The position numbers were made by a program, and so were the translations under genes. From Polyporus tsugae (lineage: Eukaryota; Basidiomycota; Agaricomycetes; Polyporales; Polyporaceae), in NCBI GenBank assembly GCA_024305745.1, contig JAHRBS010000002.1, positions 2,356,001 through 2,420,000 of the forward strand: a DNA stretch of 64,000 bases, read 5' to 3'. The first letter of the stretch is position 1. Every line of letters begins with the position of its first letter. A model generated the notes under the pieces. The model worked only from the letters and a program-made list of their open reading frames with translations. It was not told the origin of the DNA and ran no database searches. This document shows positions 43,520 through 55,100 of this stretch, one piece after another.

Positions 43520-45696
43520 ATGGCGGCATTCACTAACGGAACTGAGGTATCCACAGATCCATTGGCTTCGCTCCCCAAGGTGCCTCCCTTGGACAACACT
43601 TTTGGGGCGGTATTGCTTGGCACCTTCATTGCTCTCATGTGAGTCCCATCTGTGTTGGTAAATTCCCCTGGCTCACTAGCGGGTCATAGCTTGTACGGAA
43701 TCACCTTGCATCAGTCATATCGATATTTCCGCATGTATCCTACAGATCTTCCGTTACTGAAATGGCTGGTGCGCGTTGTTCGACTTCTGTACTGTTCCTC
43801 CAACTGACAAGGAGACATTTCAGGTTTCCTTTGTTGTGTACGTTGTAGAGTTGACGGCAACATCCATGTATGTAAACGTTATCCCGTAGGCTATTGGAGA
43901 CCGTCACGTCAGCGATGAGCATGCATGTCTGGTAAGGACTCCGTAACTTCGTATATAGTCATGCGCTGACGTTACCGTCGCCCCCATAGCTACTATTACC
44001 TTGTGTCAAATTACTTCAATCCACCTGCGCTTCTTCGTGGGATGTGGTAAGCAGGCTTCCTGTAGTCTTTTGGAATGGTGTCTGAAATGGTTCATAGGTC
44101 TATTGATGTAGGCTAAGCATATCAAACAGGCCCGTACCATCCTTGTATTGACTGTAATTGGATTCTAGCTATTATCGGTGGCAGCTGTAAGTAAATACTG
44201 TCCTCTCAACCACTTGCCAGTGATCTCTAACAGTGTAACGTACTCTAGGGCATCGTTATGGTTTCCACTCAGAGGTTGTGCTTGTCTGCTCTATCGACGG
44301 CCCTGATCTGACTTCATTGCAGCTTCTTCGTTCGCCGCGTCTACATCCGTACGTGTCTCCATTTTGTCTGGTACGCTTCATAGTAAAGTGCTTTACCCAC
44401 TTCTAGTCGGTCGAGGATACAGAGTGTTGGTAGCAGTCGCACTCGTTTTGTGCTTTCTAGAAATGGGTGAGCAACTTGAACCCATACAGCGTAATTCTCA
44501 GGAGTTCAACTGAAATTCTCCAACAATCTTTTCCTGCAGGTTTCTTCATAGGTAAGGAGACGTTTCCATCGATCAGAGACATGCACTGAACGCACTTACC
44601 CAGCGGCTACTACTGAAGCGTAAGTCTGGCCCTTCTTGTCGTCCGACAAGTGACTCAGGCTCAGCTCGTCAACTCAGATTCATCTTCCCTACATTCGGAG
44701 GCTTCAAACACGTTACCGTAATCATTCAGTCTTGCCTCCCCCAGCACGAGTATTCACCTCACACCCCGCAACCCAGTGGCTCGTCTCGACCGGCTCGACG
44801 ATGGCTGTGGCCTCTGATGTGCTCATCACAACTATGCTCATTATTGCGCTGCGGCGTAACCGTACAGGATTCAAACGGTCTGTGCTGTTTCTGATCTGGG
44901 GGCGAAGACATACTGACACTGTGATAGCACGGATTCCATGCTGGACGTCATGATCATGTACTCGATCAACACCGGTAAATCGCCACTTCGATGGTTGGAT
45001 GGGCACCATGCTGACACCCTGCTTTCAGGCCTGCTCACAGGGTACGACGCCGATCGTTGCGTGCCCGTTTGCATTTTCGTCCTGACTGCCTACTTCTGAT
45101 ACCAAGGATTTTAAATTTGATGTCGTTGCTCTTCGTGAGTGCTCTGCTCCCCGCAGCACCCAGACCCCTGCGGCTCACCTGAAGTCAGGCCTTCATCCGA
45201 CCAGGTGATCTCATCTACATCGGGATCGGGATTCCCTGCACCAAGAGTGCGTCTGTATTCATATCTAGGCAACATCGTACTGACGTGCTACCACTCAGTG
45301 TACTCAAACACGCTCATGGCTGCGTGAGTCTCCTCGCCTTCCCGTTTTCGCGAGGCCCCTCACATGAAAGCCAACAGGTTGAACTCTCGCCGCTCGCTGG
45401 CTGCGAAAGGCTCTGGGTTGGCCTATGATACGTCGCCATTCGGCGTCAGCGGGCTCCCTGACAGTCACGAGAGGAACGCGCCGTTAGCCATGTCGGGACG
45501 ACCGCAGAAGGCCCTTCACGTTGAGGTATCTTCCCTTCCTGTGATGTACCAGATCAACCGGGATGCTGATAGGAAGCGGCAGGTTGAGTCGACCGCTCCG
45601 ACCGATTCGATCCTTGATATCGCAAAATCTACCCTGACGGGCGACTCTGTCGAAGATGTTCATGTCCGAGATATCGAAGGGGAAGGTCAAGTATAG
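43520..45696 (+). CDS. DUF6534 family multi-pass membrane protein, copy F (intact)
   Basis: Twenty exons: 43520-43638, 43690-43768, 43824-43837, 43890-43931, 43990-44046, 44098-44107, 44169-44186, 44249-44274, 44323-44348, 44407-44466, 44540-44551, 44604-44619, 44678-44717, 44777-44877, 44928-44974, 45029-45041, 45107-45134, 45189-45246, 45299-45323 and 45378-45696. The sum is 1110 nt (369 aa). The protein starts MAAFTNGTEVSTDPL and shows PLDNTFGAVLLGTFIAL, YRYFRMYPTDLP, YYYLVSNYFNPPALL, SFFVRRVYILGRGYR, FKHVTWLVSTG, LRRNRTGFKRTDSMLDVMIM, RPGDLIYIGIG, MYSNTLMAA and LNSRRSLAAKG. Seven hydrophobic segments are followed by a polar tail of about 100 residues. Six exons are 10-18 nt. Pfam describes DUF6534 as basidiomycete-specific with unknown role. 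It is close to copies B and C. Confidence 0.93.
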
Positions 45697-45930
45697 GTAC
45701 CCCCCCTCTCGGCGGAGATCGATGGTCGTTTCCTGATATGTAGTGACGTGTCTGATAGATGTGGAAGGTCGCGTGGGAGGCAGACGGTCGTCTAAGCATC
45801 CTGTTCGTATATATTGTGCCAGGATCTGTGTATCATAACCCCATACCCTTCCCTCCTTTCCCCGCTGTTGTATCTCCCCTGGCTATGACTCCCTTCCTAA
45901 CGTTTCCCCAGACGAGACAGCGGGCAGATA

Positions 45931-45974
45931 GTATCATCGCTTTGACTAGATCACTTTATTCAAGGCGGTGTTAC
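45931..45974 (+). repeat. 44-nt palindrome, proximal unit after DUF6534 copy F
   Basis: Runs GTATCATCGCTTTGAC to GGCGGTGTTAC; 234 bp past the stop codon. The arms can pair over most of their length. Confidence 0.82.
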
Positions 45975-46049
45975 TACAGATCCGCACGGTTCTCTGGTCA
46001 GCCTCGGGTGCGTCGGGTGCGCTCTCCAGAGCGAGGTCCTAGGCTCGCA

Positions 46050-46093
46050 GTATCATCGTATTGAATAAGTTACTTTATTCAAAGCGGTGATAC
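46050..46093 (+). repeat. 44-nt palindrome, distal unit after DUF6534 copy F
   Basis: Runs GTATCATCGTATTGAATAAG to AAAGCGGTGATAC, 75 bp after the proximal unit. The 24.4-24.6 kb pair has nearly the same spacing (76 bp). Confidence 0.82.
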
Positions 46094-46667
46094 TCCTTGC
46101 CCACATCCTCGCGGAGCAGCGTCTGGATTCATAGATCCTTCGTCATGTACATACTTCAAGTCCTCAACTAGTTACCTCACAAGTTGTCGTTTCAGTTCAG
46201 AGTGCCCTTGGCTTGTAGCTGTCTATTGGCATGTCTTGATCGGTCCCTGTTTGCTAGTGTTTCGTCTAAGGTAGCCCTTGAACCTCTCGAGAACCCCGGG
46301 CCCCCGGGTGAAAGTTTTCAACCACCCTGAGGACCAGACGGAGACCTGTGGTATCTGGGCGAAGCGTGGCTGGATTATTGCAGATACGGTGGCCTCACAC
46401 TACAGAAATAGATCAAACTGCGTGATGCATCGCGTACAAGAAGGGTTACCCGGAGCTGGACTCGGAAGTGAAAAGTGTGAAACATCGTGACATTGCCAAG
46501 AACTTCGGCGGCCGCGGAGCCCCAAACCAATTAGTGGGCATCTTGGTAGTAGGGCAGACCGTGGTAGGCAACAGAACTGGGGCGAATGCTTGAAACGGGG
46601 ATGAGGTAGGACGAAAGGTGTCAGCGCGGTCCGGTGGTGAATAGCGCGCGGTACATTCACCTCGCAA

Positions 46668-48765
46668 TTACACCGCTGCGTTCACCAAAGCATCCAAATC
46701 AACTCCAGGACGGCGAGTAACCTTCACATACAACCGTTGGTCCAGGAAGGTGGTGCGTATGTTGACGACGCCCGAACGGAATGCAACGTCATCAAAGTCA
46801 CCGGGGAGCTCCAAATCAAATGCGAGGAGAAGGCGGGCAAGGACCAATCGCATCTGATGGTACGCAAAACCCCTCCCGATGCAAGCATGCCGCCCTTTGG
46901 AGAGTACATTTGTGAGACATTGCCAACGGTAGAGTCAGAACCTCTGGCGTACCGTATGCAAACGATGCCAGCATTGCCTTGTTGGTCCTGGTCTCGGGCC
47001 CAAGTCCGTTAGGCTGCCATCTGTCCGGAAGGAATTTCTACAGAGTCAAGGCTTCAGCACGTGTTCGACGGCACAAGTAATAGGGAGCTACCGACGTGAG
47101 GAAAGGGCGAGAAATTGGCGGGGGCGACTTGTTGAGAGTGAGCCGCCAGCGCGAAAACCGTCCCTTCTGAAATGCACTTGCCATCGACCACCGCTCTGCC
47201 GCGGGGGACGACGCGAGGATGGAAGGACGGAAAGGGCGCCAGTCGCAAGGTTTCGTTGACCACACCGTCCAAAAACACGAGATCCGCCAACTTCTTCAGC
47301 GAAAGAGAGCAGGTCGGGTCCGGGAACGCCTCGTCAAGCTCCTTTCTGAGGCGATCGTAGTATTCCGGGTTGGTCAATAGGAAGTAAATGGCAAATGTAA
47401 GCATGGTCGACGTGCTATCAGAGCCTAGAGTCATATTTCTGGTCAGATAGGTAGTAGCCAATGCCTTGGGTAGACTGTCTACTCACCCGCAATTATGGCG
47501 ACATTTGATTCCGCTTCAAGGTCGTCCGCGGACGCTCCGCCATCCATCTGTGTAGAGAGTATGAGAGGCAAGCGAGACTAGTAAACAAGAAAGCTGACAA
47601 GGTACGACGCGAGATCTCGGTAACCGGGCAACTCTCCTGCTTTTGCGCGATTACGCATCATCTCCGCGGCGTGCTTGCGGAAAGCGTGCCACCTCGCTGT
47701 AAATGGGAGGTGCCAGAGGATATCAAGGAGCCAGGGAGACTGTCCAAGGCTGGCACGACAGCATGAGCTTCGCAATTTTACTAGAATAGTTTACACTCAC
47801 ACGTCCACCATGGCTAGGGATTGCATGCCTGTCGCAATGAGGTTGCGTGGGTCCCCGTTCTTCATGAGCTCCTATAGTGGTTGATGCAAGTAAGGGTAGT
47901 GGATACACGGCGGTTCGACCAGACGACGTACGAGTTTATTGCAGCCTCCGAAGACCATATCCCCCTGTCCAATGCAGCCAGTAAATTCTAGGAAGTCTGA
48001 AAAGGAGATGAGAGACACGTACCATGAAGTCATAAGACCAATGGTACATTGTTTCGTATAAGTCCAAGAAGCCGGCACGGGTCTCTGACTGCCGCCGTTC
48101 CATAGTCTTTAACAGCTGCACAGTCCTCCGTTCAAGCGGAGGTGTAAGATCCGCAAGCCTAGCCAACGTTCTTCAGAAAGGGAACCTATGAAAAGTGGAA
48201 AAAGAGCACGCACCCGTCTGGCGCAAACATGGCCGACCAAAGGCGTCTCCGAGCGCGATGCGCGTCGAGGCCGTCGTGTTTGAAGAATAGTGACGTGAAT
48301 TCAACTTGATGACCTGGAGCCTGATACATGTCGCTCTTCTCCGCGTTGAGGTAGAGGGGAATTGCGCTCGGAGAGTTTATGGATAGAGTGTTGGGCCCTA
48401 CGCACAATCAAGATCAGCAAGTTCAAGCCGTGCATGCAACGACACTCGGAATGCGCACCAATGCGAACAAACGGTCCATAGCGAGCGTGAAGGGCGTCCA
48501 AGATGAGGTATCGCTTCCCCGTGGAGGATGCGTATGTCAACCACAAACTCGTCGTCTTGGCCATGAGCGGCCCGGGGTACGATGCCAAAGGATGCCACGG
48601 AGACAGTCGGTACGCCACGGTAATCAGGGACAGGGTAAGCGCATAGACTACGCCCATGTCCCTGGAGGTCCTGAGAGCAATGTCTGACAGCGCGGAAGCA
48701 CCGAGAACGAGGTAGAGGGCCGCGAATCCAATTGCATGGCCGAGAAGTGCGTGATCGCCGCGCAC
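46668..48765 (-). CDS. Cytochrome P450 monooxygenase
   Basis: Ten exons on the minus strand: 48765-48459, 48397-48214, 48170-48023, 47964-47932, 47871-47801, 47749-47599, 47547-47487, 47424-47096, 47037-46953 and 46894-46668. They sum to 1596 nt (531 aa) with frame kept. Motifs in order are an N-terminal membrane segment, PLASYPGP, YDFMGDMVFGG, the I-helix AGSDSTSTML, the K-helix E-x-x-R in NETLRLAP, FLPDRW, and the heme motif FAYGRHACIG with its Cys. Two donors are weaker than usual (GTCAGC at 47598 and GTCGGT at 47095), but both are required to keep frame and join conserved blocks. The intron before 48170 is 43 bp. The gene looks intact. Its subfamily differs from the P450 at 28.6-30.9 kb. 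Substrate unknown. Confidence 0.9.
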
Positions 48766-48999
48766 GGTGAATCTATGAAAGAGTAGGATCGAAGTCGCCT
48801 GTTCACGGGTGAATGGTCAGATGAGGGCTGGTCAGGTGGCTCTGATCAAAGAACGCACGAGGGCAAAACAAGCGGCCGCGTACAGGCACGTTTGGTATTC
48901 GGTGATCGTGTTTGAACTCATGGGAGTTGGGGCGGAAGGGATGGTGCAAGGGGGGGGGGGACTCCTTGCGATGAGGAACCACTCGAAACTGTCTGAGGT

Positions 49000-49590
49000 T
49001 TAAAGCGCAAGCGAGAAGGGCGCTCCCCCTGGCCCCAATTGCTCTATTGACGTCTGTCCGTCTCCCCACAGTCTGACTTCATCGCCCGGGAATCGGAACC
49101 AAGTCTGTATGGGTGATGGCGCCAGTGTCTGTCGATGCAACGCATAATTCGCCGCCTGCATCGTGAGGGTCGCGTCAGTGTCAGTCACAACGGGGAAGGT
49201 TAAAGATGTACTGCGTCCGGCGATTACCATACTCACGTTCTTCAGAGCGCCCGTTATGTCGGATCCAATGGGGTTGACGGTGGCGATGAGTGTGAGGAGA
49301 ACCGGCTTTCCTCCGGATCCGAACATCGACGCGAGGTTACCGATGGAAGGGAAGACGGCGTACTTAGACGCACAGACATTGTACGTGCTTCCCGCCCGTA
49401 TAAAGTTGCTTCTGTGCAATTCACCTACGATTGTAAGTAAGCAGCCGAAATGGAAGACTACAAAGCTCACCCAGCATACGGCATAAGGCACCACAAAACG
49501 AGCGGGAAGATAATTGACAAGGTCGAGCGGGGACAACATGTCTACAGCCGGATATTGGTTGATCGCGTAGGTGGCGAGTCCCTATGCATC
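49000..49590 (-). CDS. Possible membrane protein fragment, unrecognised
   Basis: A minus-strand frame runs from near 49590 (GLATYAINQYPAVD) through MLSPLDLVNYLPARF, a hydrophobic stretch (VVPYAVCWVSFVVFHFG) and SIGNLASMFGSGGKP, to a stop at 49000. Candidate introns exist (for example a GTGAGC donor after AVCW and a GTGAGT...CAG pair after GALKN), but joining them does not give one unambiguous product, and no start exon was found. Coding-like codon use and the splice signals suggest a real but possibly incomplete gene. No family is recognised. Confidence 0.3.
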
Positions 49591-50043
49591 TTCAGTGAGA
49601 GCTGACCCATTCGAAGAGTGCGTTTTAATGACTACTCACGTTTCCATGATAGAAAAAAAAACACGGAGTGCAGCCGAGGCTGTGGGTTGCCCAGGGGGTA
49701 TTGGATCCTATCTCAACTCAATGTATCCAGAGCGGGACTAGAGTTGGCTAAATTCGGAAGTCGTGCTTCTTGGCAATTTTCAATATTCAGTAACCCGAAA
49801 CGCCGCAGGACAGGACGGACGGACGGGTTTCGACGTTTGAAAGGCTAGGCCATGACGAGACATGGCCTCTTCAATTAACGATCCGTACCACCGAATTGAA
49901 CTTTGTTGGATCGTATCGCGCGGAATCACTATCAAAACAATGAGCTCCACCGCACTATCCGAAGAAGACTTCACATACTGCATATACCATTTCGATCAGC
50001 TCTTCCTCGTGGCCGTAGCTGACGTGTCTTCCCTGACAAACAC

Positions 50044-51178
50044 CATCATCACCAAAACGGCGGCAAAGTGGGAAGGGGGCCAATTATCCCGTCGTCGATA
50101 ATCCCCTTATTATGTACACAATTATTTGATACCCATTACAATATGAATCTAAGTCCCACGGAATCCTTGGGCCGGTCGCAGCCGGCTGAAATGATGGGGG
50201 CGCTTGCAACCGCCTTGCCACCAGCTTGCGACGTCCTTGCAACTCCCTTGTATCTGCGCGATATCTTCCACCCTCCTGCAACGTTCTAGCGACAGTTTGC
50301 AAGTACAACGTCGCACCCCATCAACCAGCCGAGATCCCCCATCATAAACTGTACAGCACATCGCCGGGGTTTCAATTGTCCACCTTTAAAAAGCCTGCCT
50401 CCCCCTTCCACCGGTCATTTCTGCCCTTGACTTCGACCCCCACGGTGTCGAATAATAGCTAAGTAAGTCATCTCTCGACTTGTCTTCGGCGTTGTGGGAC
50501 TATTCCACTGCATGAAATCGAGGTACGTCCCTCGTAATGTACCACACTGGTTCTCTGTGCCTTGGCTCCTCTGGGATGCGCCTACGTTCTCTCGCTGAAG
50601 CTCTGGTCTGCAATACTCCTCTGGGTCCTGGCTTGCTGGCGACATCGCGCTCTCGTCCTGGTTGTGTTCGTCTGGGTTGTGTTGCGTCCTCCCTCCCTCC
50701 CCGGACTGGTGTCCAGACGTCCATCCATCACTGATGGATGCTGTCGCCGTTGCCGTCGTCGTCGCCGTATAACCTCCTCCTCCCCGGCTGCCTAATAGTA
50801 TGAGTAGATACCCGCTTCTGTCTCCTGTATGGCGGCCATGGCCTGTTATTCGTAGCTATCACAATATACATATTTTGGCGCAATCTCTCTCGAGTTGAGT
50901 GTACAATCAGCCCTGAAGTAAATTGCAGAGCGATGAGATTTTTGGATTGTCTATCATCTTCGCGCACCTTGCAACTGATGGCATCATGGCGTTCATTGCC
51001 ATTGACTTACCCGTGTCTTACAACCAACTTGCAACTAGCCCCACCTCGTCATAGTGTAACTATGATAGATTGGGAGTTTGAAATGATTCCATCACATAAA
51101 ATAACACTACAAGGGATTGCAATCCCCTTGCAATCCCCTGCAACTTGCTGCAAGATCCGCGCCAAAACGGTGATGATG
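50044..51178. repeat. Candidate non-autonomous element with subterminal CTTGCAAC repeats
   Basis: CATCATCACC (50044-50053) and its inverse GGTGATGATG (51169-51178) bound a segment in which CTTGCAAC-type motifs recur only in the outer parts (about 50209-50310 and 50968-51155). Neighbouring AAAACGG and CCAAAACGG extend the ends imperfectly. No target duplication could be fixed, so exact limits are uncertain. Confidence 0.4.
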
Positions 51179-52119
51179 ACGTGTTCCGGTACTTGACTAC
51201 TGGGACTACTGTACAAGTTTTGTCCAGAACTTGAAGATGGTATGTACATAGCCCATTTGACGGTCCTCAATATTTTCGAGATGAATGTGTGCCGCGTAGG
51301 CGGTGGCAGGTCGATGACTTGCTGGAAGCAGAACAGAAAAGGCGGCGTCCGACCGGGTAACCCGGGATTAGCGCTGATAGTATTCGGCAGTTTCCGAACT
51401 AATTACAGGTGGTAATGAAGGCGGGTTTGATAGCCGCGGCCAGCAACAACTGGGGTTATCAGTTCCCGGCCAACTTGGGGCCAGATCCAAGGTGCTATCA
51501 TTTTCAAGTTAGGTGGAACTGGAGGGGATGGCAGGATGAGAGAGTCACAGAGTTCGAGTGCGAATCCGACCGACAGCCACCACGTGCTACGGACGTGATG
51601 CGGAGCTCAGGGTGGAGGGTGTACGGCGGGAAGAACTGGCAAGCCACAAGCCGCAAATTTAGTATCCTCGCCCACATACGATTGCGAAGTCTGACTAGGA
51701 AGTCATGCACGAGTTCTTGAATATCTTTAGAAGGGCCCGGAATAGAGTACTCCAACTTGGTTCACCCGATCAACAAGTCCTTAGTGTTTTATAAGGTGAG
51801 TGAGACGCTGCGCTTTTTCCTGGCATTCTTTTCAACCTTTTTCTGCTAATGGTCTTACCGCCCAGACTCGAAAGAGAAACATCGCGGTATCGCGAGATGA
51901 AATCTCTGCATTGAACCGGCCCGATCCAACGGCGCTAATTCGATCCGCGGGCGCTCATCCTGTACGTTTTCCGTTATCCCCAGCCACTCCTCTCCTTTGA
52001 ACCTTGATATCCTCCTCAATCTCCGTCTGACGACGACCTGGTTACTCTCTGTTACTGTGTCCGGAGACTCTGGCTTCACGCCACCAAGATCCAACCCACC
52101 TCCCAACTCGCCGTGGAAC
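51179..52119. other. Upstream region of MED25
   Basis: 940 bp before the MED25 start. No gene was recognised; overlapping frames at 51409-51755 lie on both strands. Confidence 0.45.
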
Positions 52120-55100
52120 ATGTCAGATGCCGTTGCTGTGGTGTGCGTCCTCGAGTCTTCCCTCACTCTGGCGGCCGAATGGCCCCAGGTCCTCGGCGAC
52201 TACCTCGTACCACTCCTGGCCCGTCTCGGAGAAGCTCATACGTCTACTTCAGTGAGTGTCGTAGTTCATTCATGTTCGCCATGTCTTACGTTCCAATAGT
52301 TCCGTATGGCCTTCGTGACCTATGCGACCGCGGATACTCGACCGACGCCCATCCTCAGCAGGACCTTCTTCACACAACCGAGTGTCATTATGAAGGCGAT
52401 GCGGGAACAACCACACGAGTGTGGTATCGGTCAGACGACCTCTGGTGGAGGGTATGGGATGGCTGCGCTCGAGGGGATCGTCACCGCTATGGAGGTATGT
52501 CCCTGTTACATTGTGGCTTTTCACTTCTCGAGGAGACCTGGACCCTTCGTGCAACCCCATTTCCTCAAGTTCTTCTTTCACCCAACCTGAGTCTTCCATT
52601 TTCGCCTGCATATACTCTGTCATGGACCTTCCGGTACACCTGCTCCGGGAACGCAGTCCTCCTCTGCGCACGCAGTCGGGCTGTGCGCCGACAGCAGGGC
52701 TTAACGTTTTTCTTTTGTGGTGCATATCCAGTGGTTAACCACCGAATCGTATGTCACCATGCATCAATGTGGTCGAATGCGAGGGGGCAATGTGTCGTAA
52801 TGCTAGGTCGTAGCCAGATGTTATAAGGAAGGTCTTACGTGCACAGTAGAGGGAGGAAAAATAACGCAAGGCACCTTCCCTATAACATCTGGTGATCGTA
52901 TAGACCGGTGGCTACCTTTCTTCCACTTTTCCGTTGGCAGCCAACGGCTCAATGATGAGCGTGCCCCCAGGCTCCGATCTCTTTGTGAGTGGGTGCAGTG
53001 GTTTGGGCGACATGGGGTGTCGTTCTCCGCGCGATACGAATCTCGGAAGCACGCATATACCTGGTGTTAGTGACTTTCTCCTTGCTTCCCGTGTGGGGCC
53101 TGTTTCATTCACCGTGACGGATGGCCATGCATGCACGCATACACCCAGTTTCTATCTAGAGAGGGCTTGCGCGATTAGTGTTATCACTACTGTATGTGCT
53201 CATTGGCGGGCTGATTGACGTCGGCGTCGAGCGGGAAGTGAATGCGTCGCGATCGTACCCGACGGCACTCAGACGGGGTGGGACGGGAAGCTCCCCGCCC
53301 GCCTTTACGAGTTTCTAGTCTCGAAACTAGACGTTTCGGACCGGTACTAGGAAGGAAACCGGGATGGGAACGAGAAGCGATGTGTCCAAATCATCTCGCG
53401 AAATTTGTATAGACGGATGCCCGACCGGAGCCCCCTCCCGTCGAAGCCCCTTCGGTCTTGATTGCGACGTGTAGCTCCCCGCTCGACGTCTTCGCAACGA
53501 GCCCGCGTCAATTCTTGACTAGAACTGCATGCAGCGATGAGCGCATTGGTGTGGCGCGAACTCTCTCCACGGAGCGCGTGGCTGGGTTTCTGGGCGAGAC
53601 AGCTGGCATACAGGTATCTAGGATTAGCGCCCTTCCCCTTCCTTGACGCGTGGGGTTGGCGGTCTTTATCACAACACAACGTACACACGCATACGCTGCT
53701 GAGACGAGGAGACTCGCGCGACCAATGCGCCCATCAGCGCGCGCAGTGTTAACTTGATACGGGCACGAGAGGGCGCGAAGTTGGTGCGGCGCGTCGTGGT
53801 CGTGAGCGAAAGGACTCGGGATTGGGTGAGAGGGGAAGCACCCCATCCGTCGGTATGAATTCCACCGGACGTTCCGGCCACGTATCCCCCTTTTCTCGTC
53901 GAGACGTGTCTCAAATCTGTTTTCGAGACTTATTTTGGAGCAATGGTGGCGTAATTCACTTTCTTCATAACGCAAAGGGTCTGAGTGGTTATGCTTCTTG
54001 ACGCTTCCCTTCCTTCCGCAAACGCGATGTCCGTCTACATAGTTCTAAGGCTCCTTTAACCTTCGCGCCATCATGTGCCTCATTGACCTTCAATCTAACA
54101 GATGTTCGAGATGTACAAAACCTTTACGGAGATGCCAAATGTACGTCTGTCCATTTGGAGAGCATCGAACAGCATTCACACACATTAGAAAGCCAACGTT
54201 AGTCATACGTACCACCTGATACATCTGGCATGCACACCTCCGGATTCTGCAGACCGACCGCTTTGGAATTCGCTTCCGGCCTACGATTCCATTTCGTGGG
54301 ATACGCTTCCCGCTGAGCTGAAGGAGGTGCGGTAGTATGTCCCGCTGATCCACCAATCCTCAGCTCACCTTGATACCGTAGCGCAAAATCAATTACAGCA
54401 ATATTCTTTTGAAGCAGATCCCACGACTGTCGAAATTACAATCTTCAGTACGAATGACCCTTTGATCCTCGTCGTATTCCGCTCTGACCCCATCCAGGCT
54501 GCCGTCGGGTCACCACAGAGCCCGTGGTTCACAGTCCGCTCGCCACACGTCGTTCATCTGACCGGATTCCCGCAGAAAGGTACGCCAAACGGCAATAAGC
54601 TCGACCACGATGACATACCGGCCACGCAGGTACGAAGCGTCCCAGCAACAATGGGCAAACTCCAGACCAAAGTCCCGAGATCTCCAAGCGGCCCAAAGTC
54701 CAAAGCTCCCCCAAGAAGTCCCCCGCCACACCCGTCACGCCTGCGATCGCGCGTGCTATCACCCCTGCCATCCCGCCCTCTTCGTCTCCTCCTGCTCCTG
54801 CTCCTTCTGTACCTCCTTCTACCCCAGGCCTTCCTACCGCACACGCACCTCCATCTGCAGTTGGCCCTGCACCCCCAGCCCCGGCCACAGCGCAACCACC
54901 CGTGCCAGGATCCGCTCCTGGTCCAGCCAACCCGAACCCCAACATGCAGAACATTGCCACGTTGCTCTCGGACCCGACACAGTTTGCAGGACTGTCCGAC
55001 AGGCTGCGTAGCGTCGAGCTCGCGCTACGCAAGGAGGTGGCGCGCGCTAGCGAGCTCGAGAAGGCAGGTCGTATGGCGGAGGCAGCGGAGATCAAGAAGG

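Noticed and set aside
28612..48765. A secondary-metabolite gene cluster (two P450s, MFS transporter, methyltransferase)
   Set aside because: No polyketide, peptide or terpene synthase is present and the genes are spread over 46 kb among repeats.
49000..49539. Another DUF6534 copy
   Set aside because: Hydrophobic segments are present, but none of the DUF6534 landmarks (RTGFKR-TDS, NSLLA, LNSRRSL) or exon lengths is found.
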